Source: Bacillota bacterium (GTDB lineage: Bacteria; Bacillota; Clostridia; Christensenellales; CAG-138). Taken from it: DNA of 30,059 bases. The stretch covers positions 1-30,059 of the forward strand of contig JAEYHP010000151.1 in the NCBI GenBank assembly GCA_023409435.1. Direction: 5' to 3'. Of this stretch, positions 22,855 to 30,059 are shown in pieces. Position numbers and translations under genes: made by a program. The notes under the pieces are model-generated. The model saw nothing but the letters and a program-made list of their open reading frames with translations, did no database searches and was not told the origin of the DNA. The first letter of the stretch is position 1; each line of letters opens with the position of its first letter.

Positions 22855-24054
22855 TCACGGAAGTTTTGAAATTTCTTCCTCAATCAGCAGCAGCTCTTTT
22901 TTCGCCATGGCCTGCTCTATCATATCCGTAAAATCCACCAGCGCTTCGCTTTCTCTTAGCTTGTCCACCTGGGGGCGCGTAATGGGATGTACGGGTACAA
23001 ATACCGTGCAGCAATCCTCATAGGGCAGTATGGATGTTTCATATGTGCCGATCGCGATGGCGCGCTCCACGATCTCCTGTTTGTCAAAGCCGATCAGCGG
23101 GCGAAACACCGGCAGGCTGACTGCGTCGTTGGTGACGGCAAGGCTTTCCAATGTCTGGCTTGCCACCTGGCCGATGGCCTCCCCGGTGATAAGCGCCTGC
23201 GCCCCGTCCTCCAGGGCGATCTTCTCCGCAATGCGCATCATCAGCCTGCGCATGAGCACCGTCGTCTGGCTGGAAGGGCACTTTTCGTATATCGCGAGCT
23301 GAATCTCCGTAAACGGTACCAAATGCAGCCGCACCTCCCCCGCGTAGCTGGAGAGGATGCGCGTGAGCTCCACCACTTTGTCCCGCGCGCGCTCGCTGGT
23401 ATACGGGTAGCTGAAAAAATGGATGGCGGAAAGCGAAACGCCGCGCTTTGCAATCATATGCCCGGCCACGGGGCTGTCTATGCCGCCGGAAATCAAGAGA
23501 GCCGCGCGCCCGTTGCACCCACTTGGCATGCCGCCCGCGCAGCGGATTTCCCGTACGTACACATATGTCTTTTCCCGTACTTCCACGCCGACGAGGATGT
23601 CCGGTTTGTGGACGTCCACCTTCAGCGCGGGGAAGCGTTCGAGCAGCAACCCGCCCAATGTCCTGTTGATTTCGTCCGAGCGCATGGGAAAGTTCTTGTC
23701 CGCCCTTCGGGCATGGACTTTAAATGTGACATTGGGCTGCTCCAAGAGCACTTCGCCCATCATATCTCCCGCCGCCTCAACGATGGCGTCGAACGACTTA
23801 TCGACCGCGACCGCCGGGCTGACGGAATGCACGCCAAACACATGTTTCATGCGGCGCACGGCCTCGGGCATGGTCTCCTCCGTGAGGCCATATACAAACA
23901 CACGGCTCTGCGCGCGCTCCACGCGCGCATGAAGGCCGCTAAGCGCGCGGATGATGGCTTGTACCAGCTTGCGCTCGAAAAAGGGGCGGTTCTGCCCCTT
24001 CAAATGGATTTCCGCGTACCGGACCAGCAACACAATCTCCTGTATTCCCTGCAT
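22855..24054 (-). CDS. thiI: tRNA 4-thiouridine synthetase ThiI
   Basis: A 399-residue protein. An N-terminal ferredoxin-like/THUMP region (about 5-165) binds tRNA; the PP-loop SGGIDSPVA near residue 188 binds ATP, and the Cys in EKCPSSQTTVLMRRLMMRIA lies in the catalytic region. ThiI adenylates U8 of tRNA and receives sulfur, and also serves thiamin synthesis. There is no rhodanese domain at the C-terminus, as in most Firmicutes, where a NifS-type desulfurase passes sulfur directly. The nifS-like gene is 15 nt upstream on the same strand, which agrees well with this. The start is ATG 24054. Confidence 0.95.
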   Translation of the reverse strand: MQGIQEIVLLVRYAEIHLKGQNRPFFERKLVQAIIRALSGLHARVERAQSRVFVYGLTEETMPEAVRRMKHVFGVHSVSPAVAVDKSFDAIVEAAGDMMGEVLLEQPNVTFKVHARRADKNFPMRSDEINRTLGGLLLERFPALKVDVHKPDILVGVEVREKTYVYVREIRCAGGMPSGCNGRAALLISGGIDSPVAGHMIAKRGVSLSAIHFFSYPYTSERARDKVVELTRILSSYAGEVRLHLVPFTEIQLAIYEKCPSSQTTVLMRRLMMRIAEKIALEDGAQALITGEAIGQVASQTLESLAVTNDAVSLPVFRPLIGFDKQEIVERAIAIGTYETSILPYEDCCTVFVPVHPITRPQVDKLRESEALVDFTDMIEQAMAKKELLLIEEEISKLP

Positions 24055-24069
24055 CTTTTGCCTTTCCTT

Positions 24070-25212
24070 TTATCTTCTTCTGTAACGCCGCAGGAACGCC
24101 ACCGTGTCAAAAAGCGCCTGGGCGGTTTGGTCCATTTCCTCGCTGGTATTGAACGGGCAGAGGCTAAAGCGCAGCGCGCCTTCCTGCCTGGGGCCCGCAA
24201 TGCCCATGGCGGAGAGTATGCGGTTCTTCCCCTGTTTGTGCGCAGAGCAGGCCGAGCCCGTGGAAACGAGTATGCCACGCTCCTCCAGCGCGTGCAAGAG
24301 CACCTCGCCCCGAACGCCCAGGAAAGAAGCGTTGAGTATATGCGGCGCGCCGTTCTCCGGCCTTGGGCCGTTGATTACGGTATCCGGCATCTGGCGGATG
24401 TATTCCGCAAGGCGTATTTTGTTAACGCGCATGGTGGAAACCCACTCCGGCTGGTTGCTGCGGTAAGCCGTAAGCGCGGCATCCATGCCTAGAATCCCAG
24501 GCGTATTGGTGGTGCCGCTTCGCAAACCCCGTTCCTGCCCGCCGCCGATAAACCCGCCCAAAAATGGCGTGTTCTGCCGCACATATAATGCGCCGACGCC
24601 TTTGGGACCATGAAACTTGTGGGCGCTGATGGAATACAGATCGCATGGCACCTTTGTAAACGGCATCTTGCAGAACGCCTGCACGCCGTCCACATGGAAC
24701 AGCGCCTGCGGCGCGCGGCTTTTGATGAGCATGTAGGCCTGCGCGATATCGTTGACCGCGCCCGTTTCGTTGTTCACCTGCATGATGGAAACGAGGGCGG
24801 TGGACTGGTTGAGCGCAGCTGAGAGCGCATCCATGCGGACGGCGCCGTCCTCATCCACATCCACATATTCTACCGTATAGCCCTGGCTTTCCATAGAGCG
24901 GAATACTTCAAATACGGACGGATGCTCTATCTTTGTGGTGATGAGCGTACCGCGCGTACGGGACGCAAACTGGGTGGCTGTGATCGCCATGTTGTTGGAT
25001 TCGGTGGCGCCCGAGGTATATATGATCTCGGCGGGGGCAGCGCCCAACGCCTGCGCGAGCCGGGCGCGGGCGTCGTTCACGCTGCGCTCCACCCGTACGG
25101 CGGGGCCGTATGCGCTGGAAGGATTGTAGTACTCCTCTTCAAAGCAATGTTTTACAGCGGCAACCGCCTCCTCCAATGGACGCGTCGTGGCACTGTTATC
25201 GAGATAAATCAT
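24070..25212 (-). CDS. Cysteine desulfurase (NifS/IscS family)
   Basis: A 380-residue PLP enzyme that takes sulfur from cysteine and passes it as persulfide. Lys199 in SAHKFHGPKG binds PLP; Cys322 in STGSACSAHK is the persulfide carrier. HVDGVQAF and GATESNN are further NifS motifs. I chose ATG 25212 (MIYLDNSATT), the usual start, with CGGAG 11 nt upstream; a GTG at 25233 is less likely. It is in one operon with thiI, so it most likely supplies sulfur to tRNA 4-thiouridine, as the ThiI-linked NifS copies (NifZ/YrvO-type) do; no iron-sulfur scaffold gene adjoins. Confidence 0.94.
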   Translation of the reverse strand: MIYLDNSATTRPLEEAVAAVKHCFEEEYYNPSSAYGPAVRVERSVNDARARLAQALGAAPAEIIYTSGATESNNMAITATQFASRTRGTLITTKIEHPSVFEVFRSMESQGYTVEYVDVDEDGAVRMDALSAALNQSTALVSIMQVNNETGAVNDIAQAYMLIKSRAPQALFHVDGVQAFCKMPFTKVPCDLYSISAHKFHGPKGVGALYVRQNTPFLGGFIGGGQERGLRSGTTNTPGILGMDAALTAYRSNQPEWVSTMRVNKIRLAEYIRQMPDTVINGPRPENGAPHILNASFLGVRGEVLLHALEERGILVSTGSACSAHKQGKNRILSAMGIAGPRQEGALRFSLCPFNTSEEMDQTAQALFDTVAFLRRYRRR

Positions 25213-25353
25213 AATCGTACACTCCGATCGCACGGTGTGCAGTATTACCGCGCGTTGCTGTATGGCCGTTAAAACGGCTCCTGCTATATTAGTATGCCGC
25301 AGGGCTGGTTTTGCTTTCCGCCGCGGGCGATATTATAGGTTTAAAGCGCATTT

Positions 25354-25381
25354 ATTATAGCACACTATTTTTTTTTGGCAA
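25354..25381 (-). promoter_or_regulatory. Promoter of nifS-thiI and its leader
   Basis: On the minus strand TTGCCA (25381-25376), 16 nt (mostly A then TAGTGTGC) and a perfect TATAAT (25359-25354). A second TATAAT (25337-25332) lies nearby. The transcript would have a leader of roughly 130 nt with some hairpin potential (GCCGTT-TT-AACGGC near 25266-25280) that I cannot assign to a known riboswitch. Confidence 0.7.
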
Positions 25382-25478
25382 ACAAACGGGCCAAAGTTAC
25401 TGGTTTTGCGGCTTAATGGCTTGTAACCGAAGCCTGTTTATGGTATAACCTTACTGTATTTGTAAAATAGTCCATCAA

Positions 25479-25502
25479 GTTTAATGATATATTACATTAA
25501 AC
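25479..25502 (+). promoter_or_regulatory. PadR-type operator
   Basis: GTTTAATG (25479-25486) and CATTAAAC (25495-25502) are perfect inverted repeats separated by an 8-nt ATATATTA spacer. It stands just upstream of the broken PadR gene, where PadR regulators usually bind their own promoter. Confidence 0.6.
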
Positions 25503-25507
25503 GTAAT

Positions 25508-25849
25508 ATGCTTGGAGTGGTCTGCATCAGAGACAACATAAAAGGCGGCGCCTTGACCGAAACGACATTCCTTGTCCTGCTCGCCATGCATAAACCCAAT
25601 CATGGATATGGGATTATGCAGTTTATTGAAAAGGAGACCGGCGGGCGGGTTGTGTTGGGCGCTGGAACTCTATACGGGGCTATCAATACGCTGGTAAAGA
25701 AAAAATGAGTTGCCCCATTTGGGGCTGAGGCTGACAGCAAGAAAAAAGAGTATGTCATAACCGACGCCGGAAAGCAGAAGGTAGCCGAGGAATTAAACCG
25801 CATGGGCGGGCTCCTGAAGCTGGCGTCAACAATTGCCCAAAAAGAATAG
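25508..25849 (+). pseudogene. PadR-family regulator with an in-frame stop
   Basis: The first part, MLGVVCIRDN, is followed by GGALTETTFLVLLAMHKPNH, then GYGIMQFIEKETGGRVVLGAG and TLYGAINTLVKK, all typical PadR winged-helix sequence. Then comes TGA (25706-25708), and the same frame continues with VAPFGAEADSKKKEYVITDAG up to TAG 25847-25849. In relatives a Trp stands at the TGA position, so one base (TGG to TGA) broke the gene. The frame upstream of 25508 is less certain (start at 25484 also open). No clear ribosome binding site. TGA ends other genes here, so it is not read as Trp by the general code. Confidence 0.8.
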
Positions 25850-25912
25850 GCGCAAATGAGAGCAAGACCTTTGAATAGATGACCAAACAGAAATTTGTAA
25901 GGAGAAAATGTT

Positions 25913-26119
25913 ATGAGTAAATATAATGCTTTATGGGACTATATTCAAAAGAACGGTAGTCCGTCAATCAAACTATCTTTCTCTGAAATATATGATATCG
26001 TGGGAATTGAGATAGACCATTCTTTTTTGCAATACAAAAAGGAACTAACTCAATATGGCTATCAGGTTGAGAAGATTTCTCTTAAAGAACAGACAGTCAT
26101 TTTTAATAAGATTGGTTAA
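25913..26119 (+). CDS. Small conserved protein, DUF7662-like
   Basis: A 68-residue cytoplasmic protein: SKYNALWDYIQ, LSFSEIYDIVGIEIDHSFL and YKKELTQYGYQVEKISLKEQ. The same pattern occurs in a broad small-protein family seen in Firmicutes, unassigned in function. AAGGAG lies 9 nt before ATG 25913. It is A+T rich compared with the housekeeping block. It opens a run of small plus-strand genes. Confidence 0.8.
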   Translation: MSKYNALWDYIQKNGSPSIKLSFSEIYDIVGIEIDHSFLQYKKELTQYGYQVEKISLKEQTVIFNKIG

Positions 26120-26152
26120 GAGCTGCAAACACCAATTTGAAAGGAAAACATT

Positions 26153-26473
26153 ATGCTGGGAGCTGGTTGGCTAAATCTCGGAAGCCTTATACTTGGGCTG
26201 GTTGCATGGATACTACCCATTGTTAACCTCCTTCGGCGCAATAGGGCCGGGCGCGGAAACTTGGCCGTCTTTTCCGTAGCAAGCATCAGCGCATGCGCCA
26301 TCTCACTGTGTATGCAAATCTTCTATACCGATTATCTGGTAAAGATAGAGGATTGGGCTGCGCTTATGGATACTTTCTCTGCGGTGGCATTGGTCTCCAC
26401 GGCGCTTCTTGTCGTTACACTCATACTCAATTTCATTACATTGGTCGTATATCACGAAAAAAAGGCTGCCTGA
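26153..26473 (+). CDS. Small membrane protein of unknown function
   Basis: A 106-residue protein with three likely membrane segments (about 8-26, 36-58, 75-97) and a charged loop with RRNRAGRGN. I recognise it only as a conserved small Firmicutes membrane protein and know no function. AAAGGAAA precedes ATG 26153; it follows the DUF7662-like gene by 33 nt and is followed by a lipoprotein gene 16 nt later. Confidence 0.75.
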   Translation: MLGAGWLNLGSLILGLVAWILPIVNLLRRNRAGRGNLAVFSVASISACAISLCMQIFYTDYLVKIEDWAALMDTFSAVALVSTALLVVTLILNFITLVVYHEKKAA

Positions 26474-26489
26474 TTGGATGGGAGAATTC

Positions 26490-26822
26490 ATGAGAAATAA
26501 GATAGCATGGATATTGTCCGCCGCCTGCGCCTGTTTGCTGCTTGGGTGCAGCAAGCCGCCGGATGCGCCAAACACGCTCCCGCCTTCACTGATGCTTGAC
26601 GACATCCTGTACTATTACACAGGCGAGGAGGTTTCCGTTGAGATTGATGAAGCCTCCATCATAGGAACCGTTTCGTCAACAGTACCCCTATCCGAACTGC
26701 CAAACAAAAACGGCCAGTCAAATATGAATATTCTGGGTTGCTCATATGCTCAACATGAGGAAAATTTCGTCGTGTTTATGGAAGAAAAATGGATGCTTTT
26801 TGAAAGAATAGACACCGAGTAA
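26490..26822 (+). CDS. Small lipoprotein of unknown function
   Basis: A 110-residue protein. The N-terminus has a lipoprotein signal, ILSAACACLLLGC with lipobox LLGC (Cys20), and a Pro-rich mature start (SKPPDAPNTLPPS). The rest is a compact acidic domain (ASIIGTVSSTVPLSELPN, then NFVVFMEEKWMLFERI). Its family is not known to me. GGGAG lies 5 nt before ATG 26490, which decides the start. It is probably in one transcript with the genes around it. Confidence 0.75.
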   Translation: MRNKIAWILSAACACLLLGCSKPPDAPNTLPPSLMLDDILYYYTGEEVSVEIDEASIIGTVSSTVPLSELPNKNGQSNMNILGCSYAQHEENFVVFMEEKWMLFERIDTE

Positions 26823-26852
26823 ATCCGTGCGGAATTGATCGGAGGTGATCAC

Positions 26853-27122
26853 ATGCTTACCATATTCAACCGGCGGGAACTGACCATTACTTTCGATATG
26901 AAACGGCAGGCGGAAGTCCGGGATTTACTGGCTCAAAACGGTATCGACTATTCCGTGAACGCGATCAACAGAAAAAGCCCGTCGCCGTTTTCTGCAGGAT
27001 CTAGAGGGCGCATGGGAACATTTGGAGAAAATTTGCAGTTGGAATATGAGTATATCATCTATGTCCATAAATCGGATTATAGCCGGGCATCGGCAATTAT
27101 AAGCGGAAAGAACAATTGGTAA
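26853..27122 (+). CDS. Small conserved protein, DUF2007-like
   Basis: An 89-residue protein: MLTIFNRRELTITFDMKRQA, VRDLLAQNGIDYSVNAINRK and, after a Gly/Ser/Arg-rich loop, YEYIIYVHKSDYSRASAII. The layout (a strand-helix-strand domain that reads residues after a helix) is like the signal-transduction DUF2007 family, though I am not sure. GGAGGTGATC stands 6 nt before ATG 26853. No membrane segment. Confidence 0.75.
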   Translation: MLTIFNRRELTITFDMKRQAEVRDLLAQNGIDYSVNAINRKSPSPFSAGSRGRMGTFGENLQLEYEYIIYVHKSDYSRASAIISGKNNW

Positions 27123-27175
27123 CTCCCGGTTTGGCGTATAAGGATAATGTTGTGAGTCTGGAGAGAGAAACATCC

Positions 27176-27562
27176 ATGAAGAAGAAAATGATAGTCATAG
27201 GAAGTGCCGCGATTGTAATGATAATTGCGGCGATCTTGTTTTTTTCGCAACCGAAGCAAATTGTAGATACCGGATATGATATTGGCCGGGTAACCTACAA
27301 TGGTAATGATGTTACCGAGCAGGTGGATTGCGAAAAACTGGCTTCGATTGTAAGCAAATATACGTGCAGCCGGTTGCCGCATGCTTTTGCTCCCACTCAA
27401 ACATCGCAGGTTGTGGTTGAGCTCAACGGCAGTGATGGCGGTAAAGCGCTGCATATTTTGTTAGGCGATATCAATGTTGCATACGAAAGCGCAAACAAAG
27501 GCGGCTATACCATTCAAAACAGCGAAGTGCTTTTGACCGAAATCCTTGGCGTTATTCGATGA
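27176..27562 (+). CDS. Small membrane-anchored protein of unknown function
   Basis: A 128-residue protein with an N-terminal membrane anchor (MKKKMIVIGSAAIVMIIAAI) and an extracytoplasmic domain of about 100 residues (starting DTGYDIGRVTYNGNDV). I do not recognise it. GGAGAGAG lies before ATG 27176. It belongs to the same run of small plus-strand genes. Confidence 0.7.
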   Translation: MKKKMIVIGSAAIVMIIAAILFFSQPKQIVDTGYDIGRVTYNGNDVTEQVDCEKLASIVSKYTCSRLPHAFAPTQTSQVVVELNGSDGGKALHILLGDINVAYESANKGGYTIQNSEVLLTEILGVIR

Positions 27563-27698
27563 TATACTCAGAGTTGGCGTATATGCGTCCAGACTTGCTT
27601 CCTTGGCAATTTTAATCCAATTTTCATCTGTTTTGCATTTCCATTGAGGATTGCTCTGCTATGCTCAAAAAGAATTTAAGAGAGGGTGGTAGAGTGTT

Positions 27699-27938
27699 GT
27701 GATAGGATTATTGGGGCTTGCATTGGTGTTGTTCTTGGTGATTGGGCCGGTCTGGCTGGTATTTAAGCTTGTGTTCTTCGCGATGACGTCAGTTTTCCGG
27801 GTGGCCTTTTGGGTGGTACAGGGCGTGATATTTCTGGTGTGCTTTTTGTTTAGTGGCGGGCTGATTGCTTTTTTGGGCATCTTCTTTCTGCTCAACATTC
27901 TCGCTTTGCCCGTCATCTTCCTCTGTTCCAGAAGGTAA
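27699..27938 (+). CDS. Short hydrophobic membrane protein
   Basis: A 79-residue, almost entirely hydrophobic protein (two to three membrane segments) that starts at GTG 27699, with GAGGGTGG upstream. Function unknown. It stands alone 136 nt after the previous gene (in that gap I see nothing) and ends before a large hairpin terminator. Confidence 0.6.
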   Translation: MIGLLGLALVLFLVIGPVWLVFKLVFFAMTSVFRVAFWVVQGVIFLVCFLFSGGLIAFLGIFFLLNILALPVIFLCSRR

Positions 27939-27951
27939 TTTGCAAGGATTA

Positions 27952-27995
27952 AGCATAAGAGAGCGCATCACGAAAGTGATGCTCCCTCTTATGCT
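27952..27995. terminator. Large hairpin terminator between the membrane protein and the histidine kinase
   Basis: Outer arms AGCATAAGAG (27952-27961) and CTCTTATGCT (27986-27995), inner arms GCATCAC (27965-27971) and GTGATGC (27976-27982) with a GAAA tetraloop. The T-run is weak on both strands; it can serve both convergent genes. Confidence 0.75.
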
Positions 27996-28002
27996 CGTTT
28001 CC

Positions 28003-29511
28003 CTAAACTGCCGCCGCGCTATAATGGGGCAGCACCAGGACGATGCGCGTGCCGATCTCCTTGCGGCTAAGCAGTTCTACATGGCCTCCATGGCGGTCTA
28101 CGATCCATTTGGCGATAGATAGCCCCAACCCGGTTCCTCCGGTTTTGCGGGCGCGAGACTGATCCGACCGGAAGAAACGGTCAAAGACATACGGAAGGTC
28201 CTGCTCGGGGATGCCGATGCCGTTGTCCGATACCGACAGCGCGACATTGCTGCCGTCCCGTTTGACGGCAATGTGGATGCGCTCCCCGGCGGGCGTGTAC
28301 TTGATAGCGTTGTCCACGAATATGCGCAGCGCCTGCTTGATGAGCTGCGCGTCGCCGTATACGGTGAGCGCCGGGGTAATGGAGGATTCGTAGGCATGCG
28401 CCTCATCGATCATCCTGGTTTCCAACAGCACCTCCTCCGCAAGGGAGGAAACGTCCACCAGGCCGGTTCTGAGTACGATGGAGTCGTTGTCGCTGCGGGC
28501 CAGAAACAGCAATTGCTCCACCAAATCCTGCATGCTGGCCGCCTCGCTTTTGATGGCGTCGATGGATTCCTGCAAGGTTTGTTCATCCTGCTTCCCCCAG
28601 CGGTCCAGCATGTTGGCATAGCCCTGGATCACCGCGATGGGCGTACGCAGTTCATGGGACGCATCCGATACAAAGCGCAGCTGGGATTGGTAGGCGGCAT
28701 CCAGCCGGTCCAACATCTCGTTGATGGCATTGGCGAGCCCCTTGAGCTCCTGATGTTCATCCGCGATGACAATGCGGGTTTTCAGCCGGTTTTCGGTGAT
28801 CGTGTTCAGGGTCCGGATCGTGCCATCCAGTGAAGGGCTATCCACCGGCCTAATCGTGCTATCCGGAGACGGGCTATCCACTCGCTGACGGCTCTGCTCA
28901 TTGTCGATGGTGCGTGCGGCTGTTCGGGTCAGCTCATAGATGGGCTGCAGCGTGCGGCTGACCGAGCGGCTCACCGTAGAAAGGCTGCGCAGGAGGCTCA
29001 CCACCTGCACGATCAAAAGCGTAACAAAGCATACGGAGAAGATGCGTACCGGGCGATCCCAATGATAGGTGAGGATCAGCAGCCGACTGGACTCCGGCGA
29101 TGGGATGGTGACCGTATAAGCGGCCGAATTCAGGCGGCCGCTGAGGGTCGGGCCGGGGGGGAAGCTGAGAACCCTGGTGGTACCCGGCGGAATAGACGAA
29201 TCACCTTTGAGCAATTCCTTCTCGAGAAAATTGGGCAGGCGGAGGCCCTGGGGTTCTCCCAGCTTATATTGATACTCCCAGTCCGTAAGGAGCAGCTCCG
29301 TCCCTATACCCGGCTGCTTGATTAGCTTCGGGCTTAGTTCCATCGCCTGCCACTCGGTCCAAACAGCCAAGCTGAGCGCAAAAAGGAGCACCAGCAGCAC
29401 ATCCAGCCAGAACGTGTGTGCAACGGAGCGCAGAAACTGATTACCGGTGAGCCGCCAGGTAAGAGAGGCGCCGCCCTTCTTTTGCTTTACTTGCTGCGTA
29501 TTGGGTTCCAT
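28003..29511 (-). CDS. Sensor histidine kinase
   Basis: A 502-residue membrane kinase. Membrane segments at about 35-52 and 153-175 enclose an extracellular sensor region of about 100 residues. A HAMP-like region follows, then HisKA with the phospho-His286 in FVSDASHELRTP, the N box in FVDNAIKYTPAG, the G1 box SDNGIGIPEQDLPYVFDRFF, and GGTGLGLSIAKWI. On a signal it phosphorylates the response regulator encoded 21 nt upstream. The linker after the second membrane segment has a tandem 12-residue repeat (211-222 and 223-234) that is unusual in HAMP domains. The signal is unknown. Confidence 0.93.
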   Translation of the reverse strand: MEPNTQQVKQKKGGASLTWRLTGNQFLRSVAHTFWLDVLLVLLFALSLAVWTEWQAMELSPKLIKQPGIGTELLLTDWEYQYKLGEPQGLRLPNFLEKELLKGDSSIPPGTTRVLSFPPGPTLSGRLNSAAYTVTIPSPESSRLLILTYHWDRPVRIFSVCFVTLLIVQVVSLLRSLSTVSRSVSRTLQPIYELTRTAARTIDNEQSRQRVDSPSPDSTIRPVDSPSLDGTIRTLNTITENRLKTRIVIADEHQELKGLANAINEMLDRLDAAYQSQLRFVSDASHELRTPIAVIQGYANMLDRWGKQDEQTLQESIDAIKSEAASMQDLVEQLLFLARSDNDSIVLRTGLVDVSSLAEEVLLETRMIDEAHAYESSITPALTVYGDAQLIKQALRIFVDNAIKYTPAGERIHIAVKRDGSNVALSVSDNGIGIPEQDLPYVFDRFFRSDQSRARKTGGTGLGLSIAKWIVDRHGGHVELLSRKEIGTRIVLVLPHYSAAAV

Positions 29512-29532
29512 GCCTTCTCCTCTACATCTGCA

Positions 29533-30059
29533 CTACTGTTCCCGCAGCACATAACCTACGCCACGAACCGTATGGATATATTTTACATCGAAAGTTTCAT
29601 CTATTTTTTGCCGCAGGAAACGGATATACACGTCCACGGTGTTGGTCTCCCCCTGATACTCATACCCCCACACCCGCTGCAACAGCACATCCCGGGTGAG
29701 GACGATGCCTTTGTTTTCCATCAGCAGCTGCAACAGATCGAACTCACGCTTGGTCAGGCTCAGCTCCACATCGTCCATACGGACGATATGCCTGGCGGGA
29801 TCAAGGCACAGCCGCCCGATCCTGCTTGCGACCTGCTCCGGACGGCTTTTGCGCAGCGTCACACGGATGCGGGCCAGTAACTCTTCAATGGCAAAGGGCT
29901 TTGTGACGTAATCGTCTGCGCCGCTGTCAAGGCCAGTCACCTTGTCCATGACCGCATCCCGCGCGGTCAAGAGGATAACAGGCACGCAAGTGCTTCGCCG
30001 CAAGCGGCGAAGCACCTCCAGTCCATTGAGCCCCGGCAGCATCACATCCAGCAGGACCA
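29533..30059 (-). CDS. OmpR-family response regulator, partial
   Basis: The gene runs off the right edge of the window; the visible 174 residues begin with VLLDVMLPGLNGLEVL, in which the Asp (codon near 30046-30048) is the phosphorylation site. The receiver domain continues with PVILLTARD, GADDYVTKPFAIEELLARI (the Lys switch), and the winged helix has LSLTKREFDLLQLL and TNTVDVYIRFLRQKI with the usual end THTVRGVGYVLR. The N-terminus and promoter are beyond the edge. It is upstream of and co-transcribed with the histidine kinase. It likely switches on genes outside this window or its own operon. Confidence 0.95.
   Translation of the reverse strand, partial: VLLDVMLPGLNGLEVLRRLRRSTCVPVILLTARDAVMDKVTGLDSGADDYVTKPFAIEELLARIRVTLRKSRPEQVASRIGRLCLDPARHIVRMDDVELSLTKREFDLLQLLMENKGIVLTRDVLLQRVWGYEYQGETNTVDVYIRFLRQKIDETFDVKYIHTVRGVGYVLREQ

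Noticed and set aside
22644..22883. 79-residue minus-strand frame between thiI and the lipoprotein gene
   Set aside because: Overlaps the end of thiI, has no ribosome binding site, and covers a likely promoter of the lipoprotein gene; no known family.
22987..24492. 501-residue plus-strand open frame
   Set aside because: It is the antisense of thiI and nifS, which have full motifs and ribosome binding sites; the frame is a by-product of GC-rich codon use.
25213..25353. T-box or SAM riboswitch upstream of nifS
   Set aside because: I could not find a T-box sequence, specifier loop or SAM-type motifs in the leader.
25706..25708. TGA read as Trp (altered genetic code)
   Set aside because: Other genes in the window end at TGA (for example pstS and motA), so the general code has TGA as stop.

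Overview
The window looks like chromosomal DNA of a spore-forming, low-to-moderate GC member of the Clostridia (Firmicutes). The evidence is three alpha/beta-type small acid-soluble spore proteins in a row, AAAGGAGG-type ribosome binding sites before almost every gene, the Firmicutes pair Asp23/YloU + FakA/YloV next to recG, a NifS-ThiI pair, and Firmicutes-type MotA/MotB. TGA is used as a normal stop. I cannot name a genus from the sequence alone.

Left part (1-10.8 kb): the end of a PstS-like phosphate-binding protein and a convergent catalase share a bidirectional terminator. A TetR regulator, an ABC ATPase and an FtsX-type permease form an operon whose promoter lies inside a nested palindrome. 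Next come a two-domain GNAT acetyltransferase, an SDR oxidoreductase with a long C-terminal extension, and a minus-strand set (free-standing E2-type acyltransferase, small membrane protein, FMN split-barrel protein). A methyltransferase diverges from the acyltransferase.

Middle part (10.8-16.5 kb): a small Cys-rich protein, motA-motB with a possible SigD promoter, a P-loop kinase-like protein, and a molybdopterin-binding lipoprotein of the sulfite-oxidase fold. The last gene lies between direct repeats that each carry a copy of the 3' end of the nearby tRNA-Met gene. To its right, about 140-bp units, each with the same 23-nt hairpin and two of them carrying the tRNA 3' end, run in tandem up to a tRNA-fMet/tRNA-Met operon. 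Both tRNA genes have irregular arms. Three SASP genes follow.

Right part (16.7-30 kb): a minus-strand housekeeping block with recG, fakA and asp23. A GIY-YIG protein stands on the plus strand. Then come two membrane or lipoprotein genes, thiI and nifS. A PadR regulator gene broken by one in-frame TGA opens a run of small plus-strand membrane, lipoprotein and cytoplasmic genes of unknown function. The window closes with an OmpR-type response regulator (cut by the window edge) and its histidine kinase.

Most of the genes are ordinary. The most unusual structure is the tRNA-Met-derived repeat array and the gene it appears to bracket.
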